Origin: Halapricum desulfuricans
GTDB taxonomy: Archaea > Halobacteriota > Halobacteria > Halobacteriales > Haloarculaceae
NCBI RefSeq assembly: GCF_017094525.1
Contig: NZ_CP064788.1
Coordinates: forward strand, 1,349,030 to 1,413,029
DNA: 64,000 nucleotides
Direction: 5' to 3'
The notes below the pieces were generated by a model. It was not told where the DNA came from. It was given only the letters and a program-made list of their open reading frames with translations, and ran no database searches. The first letter of the stretch is position 1, and every line of letters starts with the position of its first letter. A program made the translations under genes and the position numbers. Of this stretch, positions 33,016-41,085 are shown piece by piece.

Positions 33016-33811
33016 CGGTGCCTCCGTCAGTGGCCGCCGGGGTCCGAGTCGGCTGGCCGGGGTCGAGATCGGGATCGGCCGGATCGGTTTCCGGATCGGT
33101 CTTCCGTCGATCCTGTTCGTTCAACTCGGCGGTGAGATCGACCTGCTCGAGGACGTCGTCGATCCGATCACTGAGTGCGGTCACGTCTAGGAGGCTCGCG
33201 CGGTTGTACTCCTGGACGAGCAGGCGCGCGTTCGCCATGACCGCCTCGCGGACGATCGTCTCGGCGCGGGTGACGAGCACGTCCCGCTCTTTGGCCTTCT
33301 CTTCGAGGTGATCGCGGATCTCGTCGATCTTCGCCTGTTCCTTCAGAAGTTCCTCGTCGCTAGCCGAGCCCCGCCAGGACGCCTTTGCGAAGTTCGTCTC
33401 CGGATCGTACCACTCGACGCCGTAGGTCGGGTATTTCGTTCCGGGCCACTGGTAGAGTTGCCCGCCTTTGACAGTCAGATTCTCGAAGGCGGTCGGGGAG
33501 AGTTCGTAGATCCCACCCTCGTCATCGCTGACCGCCGGCTGGACGAGATACCGTTTCGGTGGGTCGTAGAGCCACTGGTAGATCTTGACCAGCGGGAAGT
33601 AGCCCGCGAGTCCGAGCAGGACCGCCGAGAGCAGAAACACCTTCTGCTCGCGTCCCAGGGAGATCTCCGGGAGGGAGATCCCCAGGAGGGTCAGGGCCGC
33701 GACGATCGTCCCGACGACCAGGAGCGCCGCGAGACCGATCCAGTTACGATACGCTTTCAGCAACTCGACGGCCAGCTCGGCGCGAGACTTTCCTCGAGAT
33801 TCGTCACTCAT
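33005..33811 (-). CDS. Viral membrane protein (pleolipovirus ORF7-like position)
   Basis: A 268-residue protein with two membrane helices near the N-terminus ('WIGLAALLVVGTIVAALTLL', 'VFLLSAVLLGLAGYFPLVKI'). A soluble region with 'YGVEWYDPETNFAKASWRGS', a long charged coiled-coil and a Pro/Asp-rich tail follow. Its place just before the ATPase and its layout match the conserved membrane protein of pleolipoviruses. It overlaps both neighbours by a few bases (4 bp upstream, 11 bp downstream). Confidence 0.75.
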   Translation of the reverse strand: MSDESRGKSRAELAVELLKAYRNWIGLAALLVVGTIVAALTLLGISLPEISLGREQKVFLLSAVLLGLAGYFPLVKIYQWLYDPPKRYLVQPAVSDDEGGIYELSPTAFENLTVKGGQLYQWPGTKYPTYGVEWYDPETNFAKASWRGSASDEELLKEQAKIDEIRDHLEEKAKERDVLVTRAETIVREAVMANARLLVQEYNRASLLDVTALSDRIDDVLEQVDLTAELNEQDRRKTDPETDPADPDLDPGQPTRTPAATDGGTDEQ

Positions 33812-34371
33812 GCTATCCGCTCCGTTCGTTCTGTGCCACCGTTCCTGAGTCGATACGCGAGCAGGGCCGCGACGACCAGGACGCCGGACGCCCCGCCGAA
33901 CGCCGCGACTTGGACGGTCTGCCAGGTACTCTCAGAGTCGAACCACTGAACTTGACTGGTCAGCGGGACCGCGTACAGGGTCTTTTGAGTGGCGATCGAC
34001 ACGCCGACGAATCCATCCGCGTTCGTGACCGGAATCGAGATCTCGGTACGCTCGCCCGGAGTCACGACGACCGATCTCTGTGGAACCTCGCCACCCTGAA
34101 CGAACGCGCCGGCATCTGTGAGCGTGATCTTTTGCGTTTCCTCGGATTCGATCACGACTGTCGCCATGCCAGCGTCCCGATCGTAGCTAGCCGAGACCAG
34201 CACGGTCGAGTTGTCGATCCGTTCGTGGGTCTCCCCCGCATCCGGGGTGGGGGTTTCCGTCTCGCCGGTGATCGGATCGGTCGCGTTGTCGAGATCTTGT
34301 GCGACCGCGCCGCCGGTCGAGAGCGATACTACAATCAGAACCGTCAGTAGCGCCGAAAAAGCGTGTTTCAT
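33808..34371 (-). CDS. Viral exported membrane-anchored protein (ORF6-like position)
   Basis: A 187-residue protein with an N-terminal signal peptide (MKHAFSALLTVLIVVSLSTG, cleavage likely after 'AVAQ'), a beta-rich exposed domain ('TVLVSASYDRDAGMATVVIE', 'RTEISIPVTNADGFVGVSIA'), one C-terminal membrane helix ('VQVAAFGGASGVLVVAALLA') and a short basic tail. It sits between the spike and ORF7-like genes, as in pleolipoviruses. It starts 2 bases before the spike stop region. Confidence 0.72.
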   Translation of the reverse strand: MKHAFSALLTVLIVVSLSTGGAVAQDLDNATDPITGETETPTPDAGETHERIDNSTVLVSASYDRDAGMATVVIESEETQKITLTDAGAFVQGGEVPQRSVVVTPGERTEISIPVTNADGFVGVSIATQKTLYAVPLTSQVQWFDSESTWQTVQVAAFGGASGVLVVAALLAYRLRNGGTERTERIA

Positions 34372-34373
34372 GA

Positions 34374-36182
34374 TTAGGACGTGATCGCGTTAAGGATACC
34401 GAGACCAGCGACGAACCCGCCCGCGTACAGCCAGATGTTCTCTGGCAGACTCGGGCCGGATGGCCACGAAAAGCCACCGCCGCCGGCTTTCGCTTCCTCG
34501 TATTTGTCGATCAGTTCTTTCTGCTGTTCGAACAGTTGATCCCACTCCTCTTGAGTGATGTAGTTGTCGTCTTTCTGTGGCGTCCGGGACTGACCGGGTT
34601 CGACGGGCTCGCCGTTTTGCGTCTCAGTGACCGTAAACGGTTGCTGGATGCGTTGAGTCGCGTAGCGCGACTCAGTATCGAGCGTGATCGTGATCGACTC
34701 GACTTCGGTAATCTTGACTTCGAGCTTGCTCGATAGGTCGATCTCCCAAACCGTTGTGCCGCTGTCGTTGGTAGTCTTGTTTACGTCGGACGCCCGGAAC
34801 GCCGCCGTCTCGCCGGCGGTCGTTTTGACGGTGTAGATCAAGACAGAGGGATCGTCTACCGGCTGGCCGTCCACGACTGTCGGATCAGCGGTCAGATGGA
34901 GTAGGCCGCCGTCGATCCCTTTGTTACTGTCCCAGTCCGTCCACGGCGTCGACCACTCTGCGAGGTCGTGGGCCATGTACACATCGCCGGAGACAGCGGA
35001 GGGATCGAGCGAGTCGCCGGGCGCGAGGCCGCTCGTCGCCGTTGAATCGGTAAATCCGAGGAACCCGGCCATGATCGTCCCGTCGTCAAGCTCGATCGTC
35101 GCTTGGTTGTCGAGGTCAGCGGGGATGTTGAGAGACGCGAGGTCAGTGACCGCTTGCGGCACCGAATCGTCGGTCATGTTAGCGAGATCGACGCCGCTGA
35201 TCAGTTGCGACGTGTCAATCTCGCCGGCCTGGACCTTATCGTAGACGTTATCAACCCAAAGCGAGAGGTCAGATAAGATTTGACTTTCTGCATCTTTGAG
35301 TTTTGTCCAAAGACCATTCCATTTAGCATGCTCAAGATAATGGAAAGAATCTCCACCAATACCAGCGACAGGCACATACGGATCAGAACCGCGACCCGGT
35401 TGATTATATTCGGCCTGAAGTTTATTGAACTCATCGCCAACAGGAGAATAGAAACGTTCGGCTTTAGCGGGATAGTCAGAACTATGCGCTTTAAATTCAA
35501 ATCTCATACGTTGCACATCTATAGAAGACCCATCAGGCAAAGTTACAGATTGAGGAGAACCAGTTTCAATAATGTAATAGTCCCTAACATCGTCTAGATA
35601 TGCACTTGAGAAGGCGTGGTAAGCATCGGTAAATAGATCTTTATAGCCAACATCGGGATGTGATACCAAAGTTGATCTCGCATTGGCGAATTCATTTACA
35701 GACTCATTCCACGACTTGAGGAGGTTCTTTTCAACCGTGACGAAATGTTTGTTTGCGGCTTGTTCGCCAGCGGCCTGTACCTGATCTTTGGTTTTCTGGT
35801 CGTTCAGCGCCTCTAACGCGGCGGTTTTCGCCTCGCTAAAGGCCGCTTCCGGCATGTAGTTGAGGATGTTCTGGTTGTCCACAAAGGTGGACTGATTGAC
35901 CGACTTGCGCTTTTTGGCCGTGGAGTAGACCTGCTGTTTCAGCGTCTCGGGCGTCAGTCCTTCCGGCGGGTCGTCGGAGCCGATCACCTCATACTCGCGG
36001 AGCGCCCACCCGGTCGCCGCCGCGCCGCCAACGACAGCGAGCGCGGGCAGGAGTGCCTCAGACTCTCCGACGAGCGACCGATCCGTACCGAGACCGGTCG
36101 CCAGCGTCCCGCCAGCGACCGCGCCCGCGCCGGTCTTGAGCAGGGTCCGGCGGGAGAGAGTCGGGTTCTGGTTAGTTGCCAT
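34374..36182 (-). CDS. Viral spike protein (pleolipovirus VP4-like) with low-GC central module
   Basis: A 602-residue surface protein. It has a Tat signal (MATNQNPTLSRRTLLKTGAG), a hydrophobic stretch, a large ectodomain, a coiled-coil/charged stalk ('WDQLFEQQKELIDKYEEAKA'), a Gly/Pro spacer and one C-terminal membrane helix ('IWLYAGGFVAGLGILNAITS'). This is the design of the pleolipovirus spike, which binds the host and fuses membranes. DNA at 35281-35700 (about residues 160-300) is only about 42% GC by my count (175 of 420), far below its flanks, suggesting an exchanged receptor-binding segment. It overlaps the upstream gene by 11 bases. Confidence 0.8.
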   Translation of the reverse strand: MATNQNPTLSRRTLLKTGAGAVAGGTLATGLGTDRSLVGESEALLPALAVVGGAAATGWALREYEVIGSDDPPEGLTPETLKQQVYSTAKKRKSVNQSTFVDNQNILNYMPEAAFSEAKTAALEALNDQKTKDQVQAAGEQAANKHFVTVEKNLLKSWNESVNEFANARSTLVSHPDVGYKDLFTDAYHAFSSAYLDDVRDYYIIETGSPQSVTLPDGSSIDVQRMRFEFKAHSSDYPAKAERFYSPVGDEFNKLQAEYNQPGRGSDPYVPVAGIGGDSFHYLEHAKWNGLWTKLKDAESQILSDLSLWVDNVYDKVQAGEIDTSQLISGVDLANMTDDSVPQAVTDLASLNIPADLDNQATIELDDGTIMAGFLGFTDSTATSGLAPGDSLDPSAVSGDVYMAHDLAEWSTPWTDWDSNKGIDGGLLHLTADPTVVDGQPVDDPSVLIYTVKTTAGETAAFRASDVNKTTNDSGTTVWEIDLSSKLEVKITEVESITITLDTESRYATQRIQQPFTVTETQNGEPVEPGQSRTPQKDDNYITQEEWDQLFEQQKELIDKYEEAKAGGGGFSWPSGPSLPENIWLYAGGFVAGLGILNAITS

Positions 36183-36696
36183 AGTATCTCCCGTAGGCCA
36201 GTCCACCCCCGCCGATTAGAGCGAGCGCGAGACCGAGGATAGTTGTTGAGTCGCCCGGCAGAGCAGGCATCGAGACGCTACCGAGGAGATCGCCCGAGCC
36301 GCCACCGCCAGCCGAGACGACCTGCACCTTCGCTACGTCGATCATGTCCGCACCGTCACCTTCGACCAGCACGCGGTACTCAAGCGACGTGTTGATCTGG
36401 CTGTATTCGTACACGTCGGTCGTTGTACTGGTTGTATTGAGGGTTCCAGTCCCGACTTGGGTCTCGGTTCCGTTGTCGATCTCGTAGACCGTCACGGACG
36501 CCGTTTCATTCGTGACGTTTTCAGCGATGACTTGCAGGCTCTCGGTCTCGCTGTCTGGCGTGACCGTCTCGTTGATCGGCATGTCTGTACTGTTGACTGG
36601 TTCGTAGGTCTCTGCCACCGCGCCGCCGCTCGCTCCGAGCAGAGTCAGACCGAGCAGGGCGACGACCGCAATCGTACCGAGTAGTTGTTTTCTCAT
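36172..36696 (-). CDS. Viral exported protein with C-terminal anchor
   Basis: A 174-residue protein with a signal peptide (MRKQLLGTIAVVALLGLTLL, then 'GASGGAVAE'), a Thr/Asn-rich beta domain with several N-glycosylation sequons ('NVTNETASVTVYEIDNGTET'), a Gly linker and a C-terminal membrane helix ('TTILGLALALIGGGGLAYGR'). It lies between the VP3-like and spike genes and could be a second, small spike or virion protein (inference). Confidence 0.7.
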   Translation of the reverse strand: MRKQLLGTIAVVALLGLTLLGASGGAVAETYEPVNSTDMPINETVTPDSETESLQVIAENVTNETASVTVYEIDNGTETQVGTGTLNTTSTTTDVYEYSQINTSLEYRVLVEGDGADMIDVAKVQVVSAGGGGSGDLLGSVSMPALPGDSTTILGLALALIGGGGLAYGRYYGN

Positions 36697-36703
36697 GGAT
36701 GAA

Positions 36704-37099
36704 TCACCCGAGGTAACTCAGAGTCGAGAATCCGACTGTTTGAAGCACGAACGCGACGAATCCGCCCCACGTCGATCCCATCAGTAACGTCTTCATGAGG
36801 GGAACGAACGGAGGCGAGACGACGAGCCACACGACGACGATCACGAGCCAGATCTGCATGGCCGACCAGCCGCGCCAGCCGAGATCGTTCGTCCACAGGA
36901 CGTAACCGATCGCGAGCACGGACAGCATCAGCCCGATCGAGATCTGGGAGGTGTAGCCGTCCGCGCTGAATGAGTACAGCACGGTCGAGAGCGAGATCCC
37001 GGCGAGCGAGACCGAGAGGAATCCCAGCTGGCCGAGCGATCCGAGCATGAAGACCGGGAGCACGAGGAGATCTTCGCCGTCGAGCGCGAGATCCGTCAC
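36704..37099 (-). CDS. Viral internal membrane protein (pleolipovirus VP3-like)
   Basis: A 131-residue protein with four hydrophobic helices ('LLVLPVFMLGSLGQLGFLSV', 'ISIGLMLSVLAIGYVLW', 'IWLVIVVVWLVVSPPFVPLM', 'GGFVAFVLQTVGFSTLSYLG'). I start it at the GTG at 37099, which overlaps the stop of the preceding zinc-finger gene by 3 bases (GTGA). The longer frame to 37192 only shadows that gene. Size, topology and position ahead of the spike match VP3, the matrix-like membrane protein of pleolipoviruses. Confidence 0.75.
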   Translation of the reverse strand: MTDLALDGEDLLVLPVFMLGSLGQLGFLSVSLAGISLSTVLYSFSADGYTSQISIGLMLSVLAIGYVLWTNDLGWRGWSAMQIWLVIVVVWLVVSPPFVPLMKTLLMGSTWGGFVAFVLQTVGFSTLSYLG

Positions 37100-37227
37100 T
37101 TCGATCCCTCCCACACACGGCGCGCGCACGTCTTGCAGACCGATTCGCCGAACACGCTGTGCAGCGAGGCCAGCGTGCCGCATCGTTCGCACTGTCCAAC
37201 TCCCGTATGTCTAGGTTGTGTTGACAT
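37096..37227 (-). CDS. 43-residue zinc-finger protein at the head of the structural operon
   Basis: An ORF from the ATG at 37227: MSTQPRHTGVGQCERCGTLA, then 'SLHSVFGESVCKTCARRVWE', ending GSK. Two CxxC pairs 15 residues apart make a zinc knuckle. The stop overlaps the GTG of the membrane-protein gene. A TATA-like TCTTTTACC lies about 30 bases upstream (37250-37262). The start codon lies within a perfect hairpin. It is a good candidate regulator of the block. Confidence 0.65.
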   Translation of the reverse strand: MSTQPRHTGVGQCERCGTLASLHSVFGESVCKTCARRVWEGSK

Positions 37228-37232
37228 ACGGG
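37202..37232 (-). promoter_or_regulatory. Perfect 10-bp inverted repeat over a start codon
   Basis: On the minus strand CCCGTATGTC and GACATACGGG are separated by 11 bases. The ATG of the 43-residue gene (37225-37227) lies within the first arm. In RNA this would pair and hide the start codon; in DNA it could be an operator for a dimeric protein. Confidence 0.55.
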
Positions 37233-37502
37233 CGTCCGTCTTTCAGCATCCGGTAAAAGACAGGTGGGGAGAACTCACTGCGACCCGGTTTTCGGCACGA
37301 CCACACGGGGTTGCGCGTCGAGATCTCGGCGATCCTCGATATGAACACGAGCGCGAGGGAACCCGTGTTCATATTCGCGCTCGCGAGCGCTGGTCGGGTG
37401 GGGTGGTCGGCATGATCGTGGCGGTGGTCGTAGCGAGGTTTATAAATCGTGGGTGTTTCAGTGACCGGAAAATCCTAGGATGTGCGTCTCGTGTTCACGA
37501 GT

Positions 37503-37760
37503 ATGGCCGACAGTTTGCGGATACGGTTCGACAAAGCCCGGTATCGAGAAGACGCGATCGAGAAGGCTGCCGATTTCTACGACTGTAACAAGAGCGACGC
37601 CGCAGCCCAGGCGTGTGAAGACGTCGTCGAGATCGTGCGCGCAGCCGAGACCGTCCTTGAGCGTGAGGACCTGACGTTGCAGCAGCGCCGGGAGATCGCC
37701 GAGGAGTTCTCGACGCGCGTGACCGAGTTCGACGTTGAGCTCACCGTCGAGCGCGAATGA
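37503..37760 (+). CDS. Small regulator-like viral protein
   Basis: An 85-residue protein starting MADSLRIRFDKARYREDAIE. An N-terminal strand then two helices ('KAADFYDCNKSDAAAQACED') resemble a ribbon-helix-helix-type domain, followed by an amphipathic helical tail. Related short proteins recur beside haloarchaeal plasmid and provirus structural genes. A TATA box TTTATAAATC lies at 37439-37448, about 55 bases ahead of the ATG. Transcription is divergent from the structural block. Confidence 0.6.
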   Translation: MADSLRIRFDKARYREDAIEKAADFYDCNKSDAAAQACEDVVEIVRAAETVLEREDLTLQQRREIAEEFSTRVTEFDVELTVERE

Positions 37761-37797
37761 ACTCACCCGCACGCGGGGTGGGTGAGAAGGGCGTTCG

Positions 37798-38211
37798 TTA
37801 CGGGATCTCGTAGGTGCCGACTGTGCTTGAGGAGTCTCCACCGTCAGACTCCCAGACGACGCGAATCTCGTCGCCCGAGTCGAGGTCAGCAGCAGTGTGG
37901 TTTACAACACCGATCATAGCACCTGACGTGAACGGTGCATTGTCCGAAAGTGTTTTATTTGTGAGGTCGCCCGATTTGATGCTCAGAGAATCGTTTTCAA
38001 GCGTATCCCCACTCTCGTGGTAGATTGTGACGGCAGTTCCATTGTCTTCGAAGTCGAGCGTCGCCGTCGGTGTCGTTGTAGTCGTATCTCCCAGTCCGAG
38101 CACGAACGACGCGATGACCGCCGCGAGGATCACCGTGATCGCAACCATGAGGATCACGCCGATCACCGGACTCACCGCGTCGTCGTCGGTGAAGAGTTCT
38201 TTCAGTTTCAT
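37798..38211 (-). CDS. Type IV pilin-like protein carried by the provirus
   Basis: A 137-residue protein starting MKLKELFTDDDAVSPVIGVI. The archaeal prepilin signature is clear: a short charged leader, then 'DDDAVSPVIGVILMVAITVI' and a long hydrophobic helix, followed by a beta-rich head ('ATLDFEDNGTAVTIYHESGD'). PibD-type peptidase would cut before the hydrophobic helix. It has its own promoter on the minus strand (ATTTTATACC, 38263-38272) and a hairpin in the leader (38221-38239). It may be host-derived cargo that alters the cell surface. Confidence 0.8.
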   Translation of the reverse strand: MKLKELFTDDDAVSPVIGVILMVAITVILAAVIASFVLGLGDTTTTTPTATLDFEDNGTAVTIYHESGDTLENDSLSIKSGDLTNKTLSDNAPFTSGAMIGVVNHTAADLDSGDEIRVVWESDGGDSSSTVGTYEIP

Positions 38212-38546
38212 TGTATTTCCCGCACGCTTGCTGCGTGCGTAACCGATCAATTACCTCCAGGGGGTATAAAATCTATGGACCGTCTGACGTTTCCAGGGTG
38301 TTTTCGGAACGAGAAAGAACCGTTTCCAGATCTGAAAGTGACTTGTTCGTGCCCGACTCTCTCAGTCACTATCCGTGAGAATCTGGAAGCCACTATTCTC
38401 AGTCGTGAAATCAGCCGCGTGAAAAGGTGATGCGCTGGCGTGCACACCACAAGTGATCAACAAACTGTCTTTCGACAGCGTGCGGGATAGGGCCATTCCA
38501 GGCCCATCGGGATTTATTTGTCTGTGATAAAATATCTATCGCTCGA
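38212..38546. other. Intergenic region with the pilin promoter
   Basis: It contains the TATA box of the pilin gene at 38263-38272 and a 7-bp-arm hairpin CGCACGC-TTGCT-GCGTGCG at 38221-38239 in its leader. The rest, up to the end of the repressor gene, is of mixed composition, and I see no gene in it. Confidence 0.5.
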
Positions 38547-38780
38547 TTACTCTTCGAGCTCGTCAGCATCGAGATCGCCCGCGAGATACGCGCGTCCCTT
38601 GTCGGCGATCCGGTACAGGCCGTCGTCGACTTTCTCAACTAAGTCCGCTTCTACCAGATCCGAAAGTCGACGAGCCACATAGTGGCGGGAGTAATCTGTG
38701 TTCTCTGCTAATATCCGCGGAGAAAGCGTTAGATCGCTATCTTCGAGGGTTTCAAGTAGACGGTCATCTGCTTGAGTCAT
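38547..38780 (-). CDS. PhiH1-type winged-helix repressor
   Basis: A 77-residue protein starting MTQADDRLLETLEDSDLTLS. It is a winged helix: 'ILAENTDYSRHYVARRLSDL' (recognition helix), 'VEADLVEKVDDGLYRIADKG' (wing) and an acidic tail. It matches the PhiH1-repressor-like family of haloarchaeal viruses, so it probably maintains lysogeny. It is divergent from the early genes starting at 39200 across a region with palindromes and repeats. Confidence 0.82.
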   Translation of the reverse strand: MTQADDRLLETLEDSDLTLSPRILAENTDYSRHYVARRLSDLVEADLVEKVDDGLYRIADKGRAYLAGDLDADELEE

Positions 38781-39199
38781 CCATGAAACCCTCGGACGGC
38801 GCATACCACTTGATTTCGTGCCGGTTCAATAGATGCACCGATCCGTGGCAATTCAGTATACATTCGTGCATCTGTAAAACAACGTACGTTGATTTTAAGT
38901 GAGGTGGATCCAACAGTCCTGATAGCAGCGACACCCTCGGCGAGCCGGTCCGAAGAAGGAGTCCGTCGGCCAGCGCCTGACCGCCGGCCGGTGTCGCGTG
39001 ATGACACATGATCACGACGTCCGCCCGCCGCCTTAACACAGGTGGCCGCGACCGCACGTATCGCCCGCGAGACGGTTTTACTTTCACCCGCCGAGTCGCC
39101 GATTTGACGGGGACGGGGCCGCGAACCGGTCACTTTCACTTTCACCGTCCGCGTGTGGGTTTCCGTTTTTATACCCCCGCCCGTCAGTCCCGTTCGGCT
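38781..39199. promoter_or_regulatory. Divergent control region between repressor and early operon
   Basis: Candidate sites are an inverted repeat AGATGCAC...GTGCATCT (about 38831-38873), a perfect 12-bp palindrome CAACGTACGTTG at 38880-38891 next to GATTTTAAG, and three copies of ACTTTCAC at 39080, 39132 and 39138. A TATA box TTTTTATACC at 39166-39175 serves the ATG at 39200. No ORF in this stretch is convincing. Confidence 0.55.
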
Positions 39200-39454
39200 A
39201 TGTCGAAGGTAACTGTCGAAATCGAGAGCCGGAGCGACCGCTGGCGCTTTGTCTGCCCGCGCGGTCACCGGAGTTGGGAACCGACGAATCACCACTTCTG
39301 GTGTCAGCAGTGCGCGCGGATGGACGGTGTTGATGGGGTGTTCCACGAACTCCGAGACCGCAAGAGCGGTCACTTGATCGAACGCCACGAGGTGCGACTG
39401 CTCGACGAGGTCGGGCCGTACGATCAGGATCTCGACCGGAGGGGATCGGCATGA
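39200..39454 (+). CDS. Viral zinc-finger protein, first early gene
   Basis: An 84-residue protein starting MSKVTVEIESRSDRWRFVCP. Cysteines and histidines are arranged as 'FVCPRGHRSW' and 'FWCQQCARMDG', a likely zinc ribbon. It has a good TATA box about 28 bases upstream. Its stop overlaps the next start (ATGA). Homologous small proteins precede integrase genes in related proviruses. Confidence 0.65.
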   Translation: MSKVTVEIESRSDRWRFVCPRGHRSWEPTNHHFWCQQCARMDGVDGVFHELRDRKSGHLIERHEVRLLDEVGPYDQDLDRRGSA

Positions 39455-39747
39455 CGACTAACTCGTATTTCGTCGACGATGACCGGCCAGCTGTCAGTTA
39501 CGGTCCGAAGCCTGGCCACGGTGATCGATGGGTGCTCGCGTTCAGTGCCGAGGGCGAGCGCGTTGAGCTCGAACTCGGCGAGCAGGCGATGTACGATCTT
39601 TGGATTGAGGTCCGTGGCGTCCCCTGGCCGCACGCGGACAACCACAATCGTCTCGTCCGACAGGTTGTACACGCCGCGAACGGTGCCGATCGGGAGATGC
39701 TCGAGGACGCTCTCGAAGCGCTGGGGGTGCCGGCATATGAGCGATAA
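39451..39747 (+). CDS. Viral early protein, unknown function
   Basis: A 98-residue protein starting MTTNSYFVDDDRPAVSYGPK. It contains 'RWVLAFSAEGERVELELGEQ' and a helical C-terminal half ('NRLVRQVVHAANGADREMLE'). No catalytic motif is seen. ATGA overlap with the gene before and an 11-base overlap with the gene after place it in the early operon. Confidence 0.6.
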   Translation: MTTNSYFVDDDRPAVSYGPKPGHGDRWVLAFSAEGERVELELGEQAMYDLWIEVRGVPWPHADNHNRLVRQVVHAANGADREMLEDALEALGVPAYER

Positions 39748-40021
39748 GAAACCGACGCCACCTGTCCCGCCGGCCGATCACCAGCGCGCCCGCGAGCTCG
39801 ACGAACGCGGGAGTCGCGTCATCGAGCGTGAACCCCAGGATACGACATGTCCCGTCTGTGGAGGCTCGATTTACTACGAGGAAGTCGCCACCGGCGAAGT
39901 CATGATCGCGGCGTGGGAGTACGACGAGTGGGATAGTGATGAGTACCGACTGTCGGAAACGTACGAGCGCACCGAGCAGTATCAGCAGTGCGAGCGCTGT
40001 GGATGGAGGATCGACGTATGA
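39737..40021 (+). CDS. Viral zinc-ribbon protein
   Basis: A 94-residue protein starting MSDKKPTPPVPPADHQRARE. A two-pair zinc ribbon, 'TTCPVCGGSIYY' and 'QQCERCGWRIDV', flanks an acidic, aromatic middle part. It overlaps the preceding gene by 11 bases and the integrase by 4 (ATGA). It may be a recombination directionality or regulatory factor, judging only by position. Confidence 0.6.
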   Translation: MSDKKPTPPVPPADHQRARELDERGSRVIEREPQDTTCPVCGGSIYYEEVATGEVMIAAWEYDEWDSDEYRLSETYERTEQYQQCERCGWRIDV

Positions 40022-41085
40022 CCGTCAAGCAAGACGTCCCGGATCTCGAGATCGCCGAGGCCGTCGATCTGTTCATCCGCCGGAAACGGCCAGACTGGAA
40101 CGGAGGTACCGAGCGAACCTATCGCCGGAATCTGGAACTGTTCGTCGAGTACACCGCCGAGCGCGAGCTTGAGACGCTTGATGACCTTTCGCGTTGGGAC
40201 GTCGGGGCATACACTGACTGGTTGCTCGAGCAGGACTACGCGAAAGCGACAGTCGCGAGCCGACAGAAGAGTGCCCGGACCTGGCTGAAGTACCTCGCGT
40301 CTCAGGGTCTCGTCGAGCATGGCCTGCATACGGCAATCGAGACGCTTCGACTCGACGACGAGGAAGAGACGTCGGACCAGCAACTCGCGCCTGAGGACGC
40401 GCGCACGCTGTTGGCGTTCTACCGAGAGAGCGCTGAATACCGGGGAACCCGCCGACACGCGATCCTCGAAGTCCTGTGGCACGTCGGCTGTCGAATGTCC
40501 GGCCTGCGGGCTCTGGATCTCGGCGACTACGACGCCGAAAACGGCGACTTGCTGTTCCGGAACCGGCCTGAAACCGACACTCGTCTGAAACGTGGCCGTA
40601 CACACGAGCGGAACGTCACGCTGTCCGAGGAACCGCAGGCCGTGCTGGATCTGTACGTTGCTCGCGAGCGGATCGACGTCCGCGACGAGCACGGGCGCGA
40701 GCCGCTGTTCACGTCCCAGACCGGTCGCCCGACGATCGGAACGATCCGGTCGTGGATGTACGAGGCGACCCAGCCCTGTATGGCCCGGGAGTGTCCGCAC
40801 GGGAAGCGCCGGCCGAACTGTGCGTTCGTCCCGCGCGACCAGGCCAGCCAGTGCCCGTCGACGCGATCTCCCCATCCGATCCGCCGGGGATCGATCACGT
40901 GGCAGCGGAACCTCGGCTTTTCGGCCGAGACGGTCGCCGAGCGGGCCGCTGCGACGCCGTCGGTGATCCGGCGGTACTACGACGATCCTGATTACGACGA
41001 CGAGCTCGAGCGGCGACGGTCCGAAACAGCCGAGATCGACATTCGTAACCACCTGCACCCGACCGATTTGGAGGATTCAGCATGA
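40018..41085 (+). CDS. int: Tyrosine integrase of the provirus (SNJ2-type)
   Basis: A 355-residue recombinase. An N-terminal SAM-like DNA-binding domain ('RTYRRNLELFVEYTAERELE') precedes the catalytic domain: first Arg in 'HVGCRMSGLRALDLGDYDAE', the HxxR box in 'HPIRRGSITWQRNLG', and the nucleophile Tyr in 'VIRRYYDDPDYDDE'. A cysteine cluster 'CMARECPHGKRRPNC' lies between, as in SNJ2-like integrases. It acts on the 15-bp core in tRNA-Trp. Its stop overlaps the next start (ATGA), which leads into attR. Confidence 0.9.
   Translation: MTVKQDVPDLEIAEAVDLFIRRKRPDWNGGTERTYRRNLELFVEYTAERELETLDDLSRWDVGAYTDWLLEQDYAKATVASRQKSARTWLKYLASQGLVEHGLHTAIETLRLDDEEETSDQQLAPEDARTLLAFYRESAEYRGTRRHAILEVLWHVGCRMSGLRALDLGDYDAENGDLLFRNRPETDTRLKRGRTHERNVTLSEEPQAVLDLYVARERIDVRDEHGREPLFTSQTGRPTIGTIRSWMYEATQPCMARECPHGKRRPNCAFVPRDQASQCPSTRSPHPIRRGSITWQRNLGFSAETVAERAAATPSVIRRYYDDPDYDDELERRRSETAEIDIRNHLHPTDLEDSA

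Noticed and set aside
38275-38430. Plus-strand ORF starting just after the GTATAAAA motif in the provirus
   Set aside because: The ATG lies only a few bases after the TATA box, too close to be transcribed from it; the same motif read on the minus strand fits the pilin gene.
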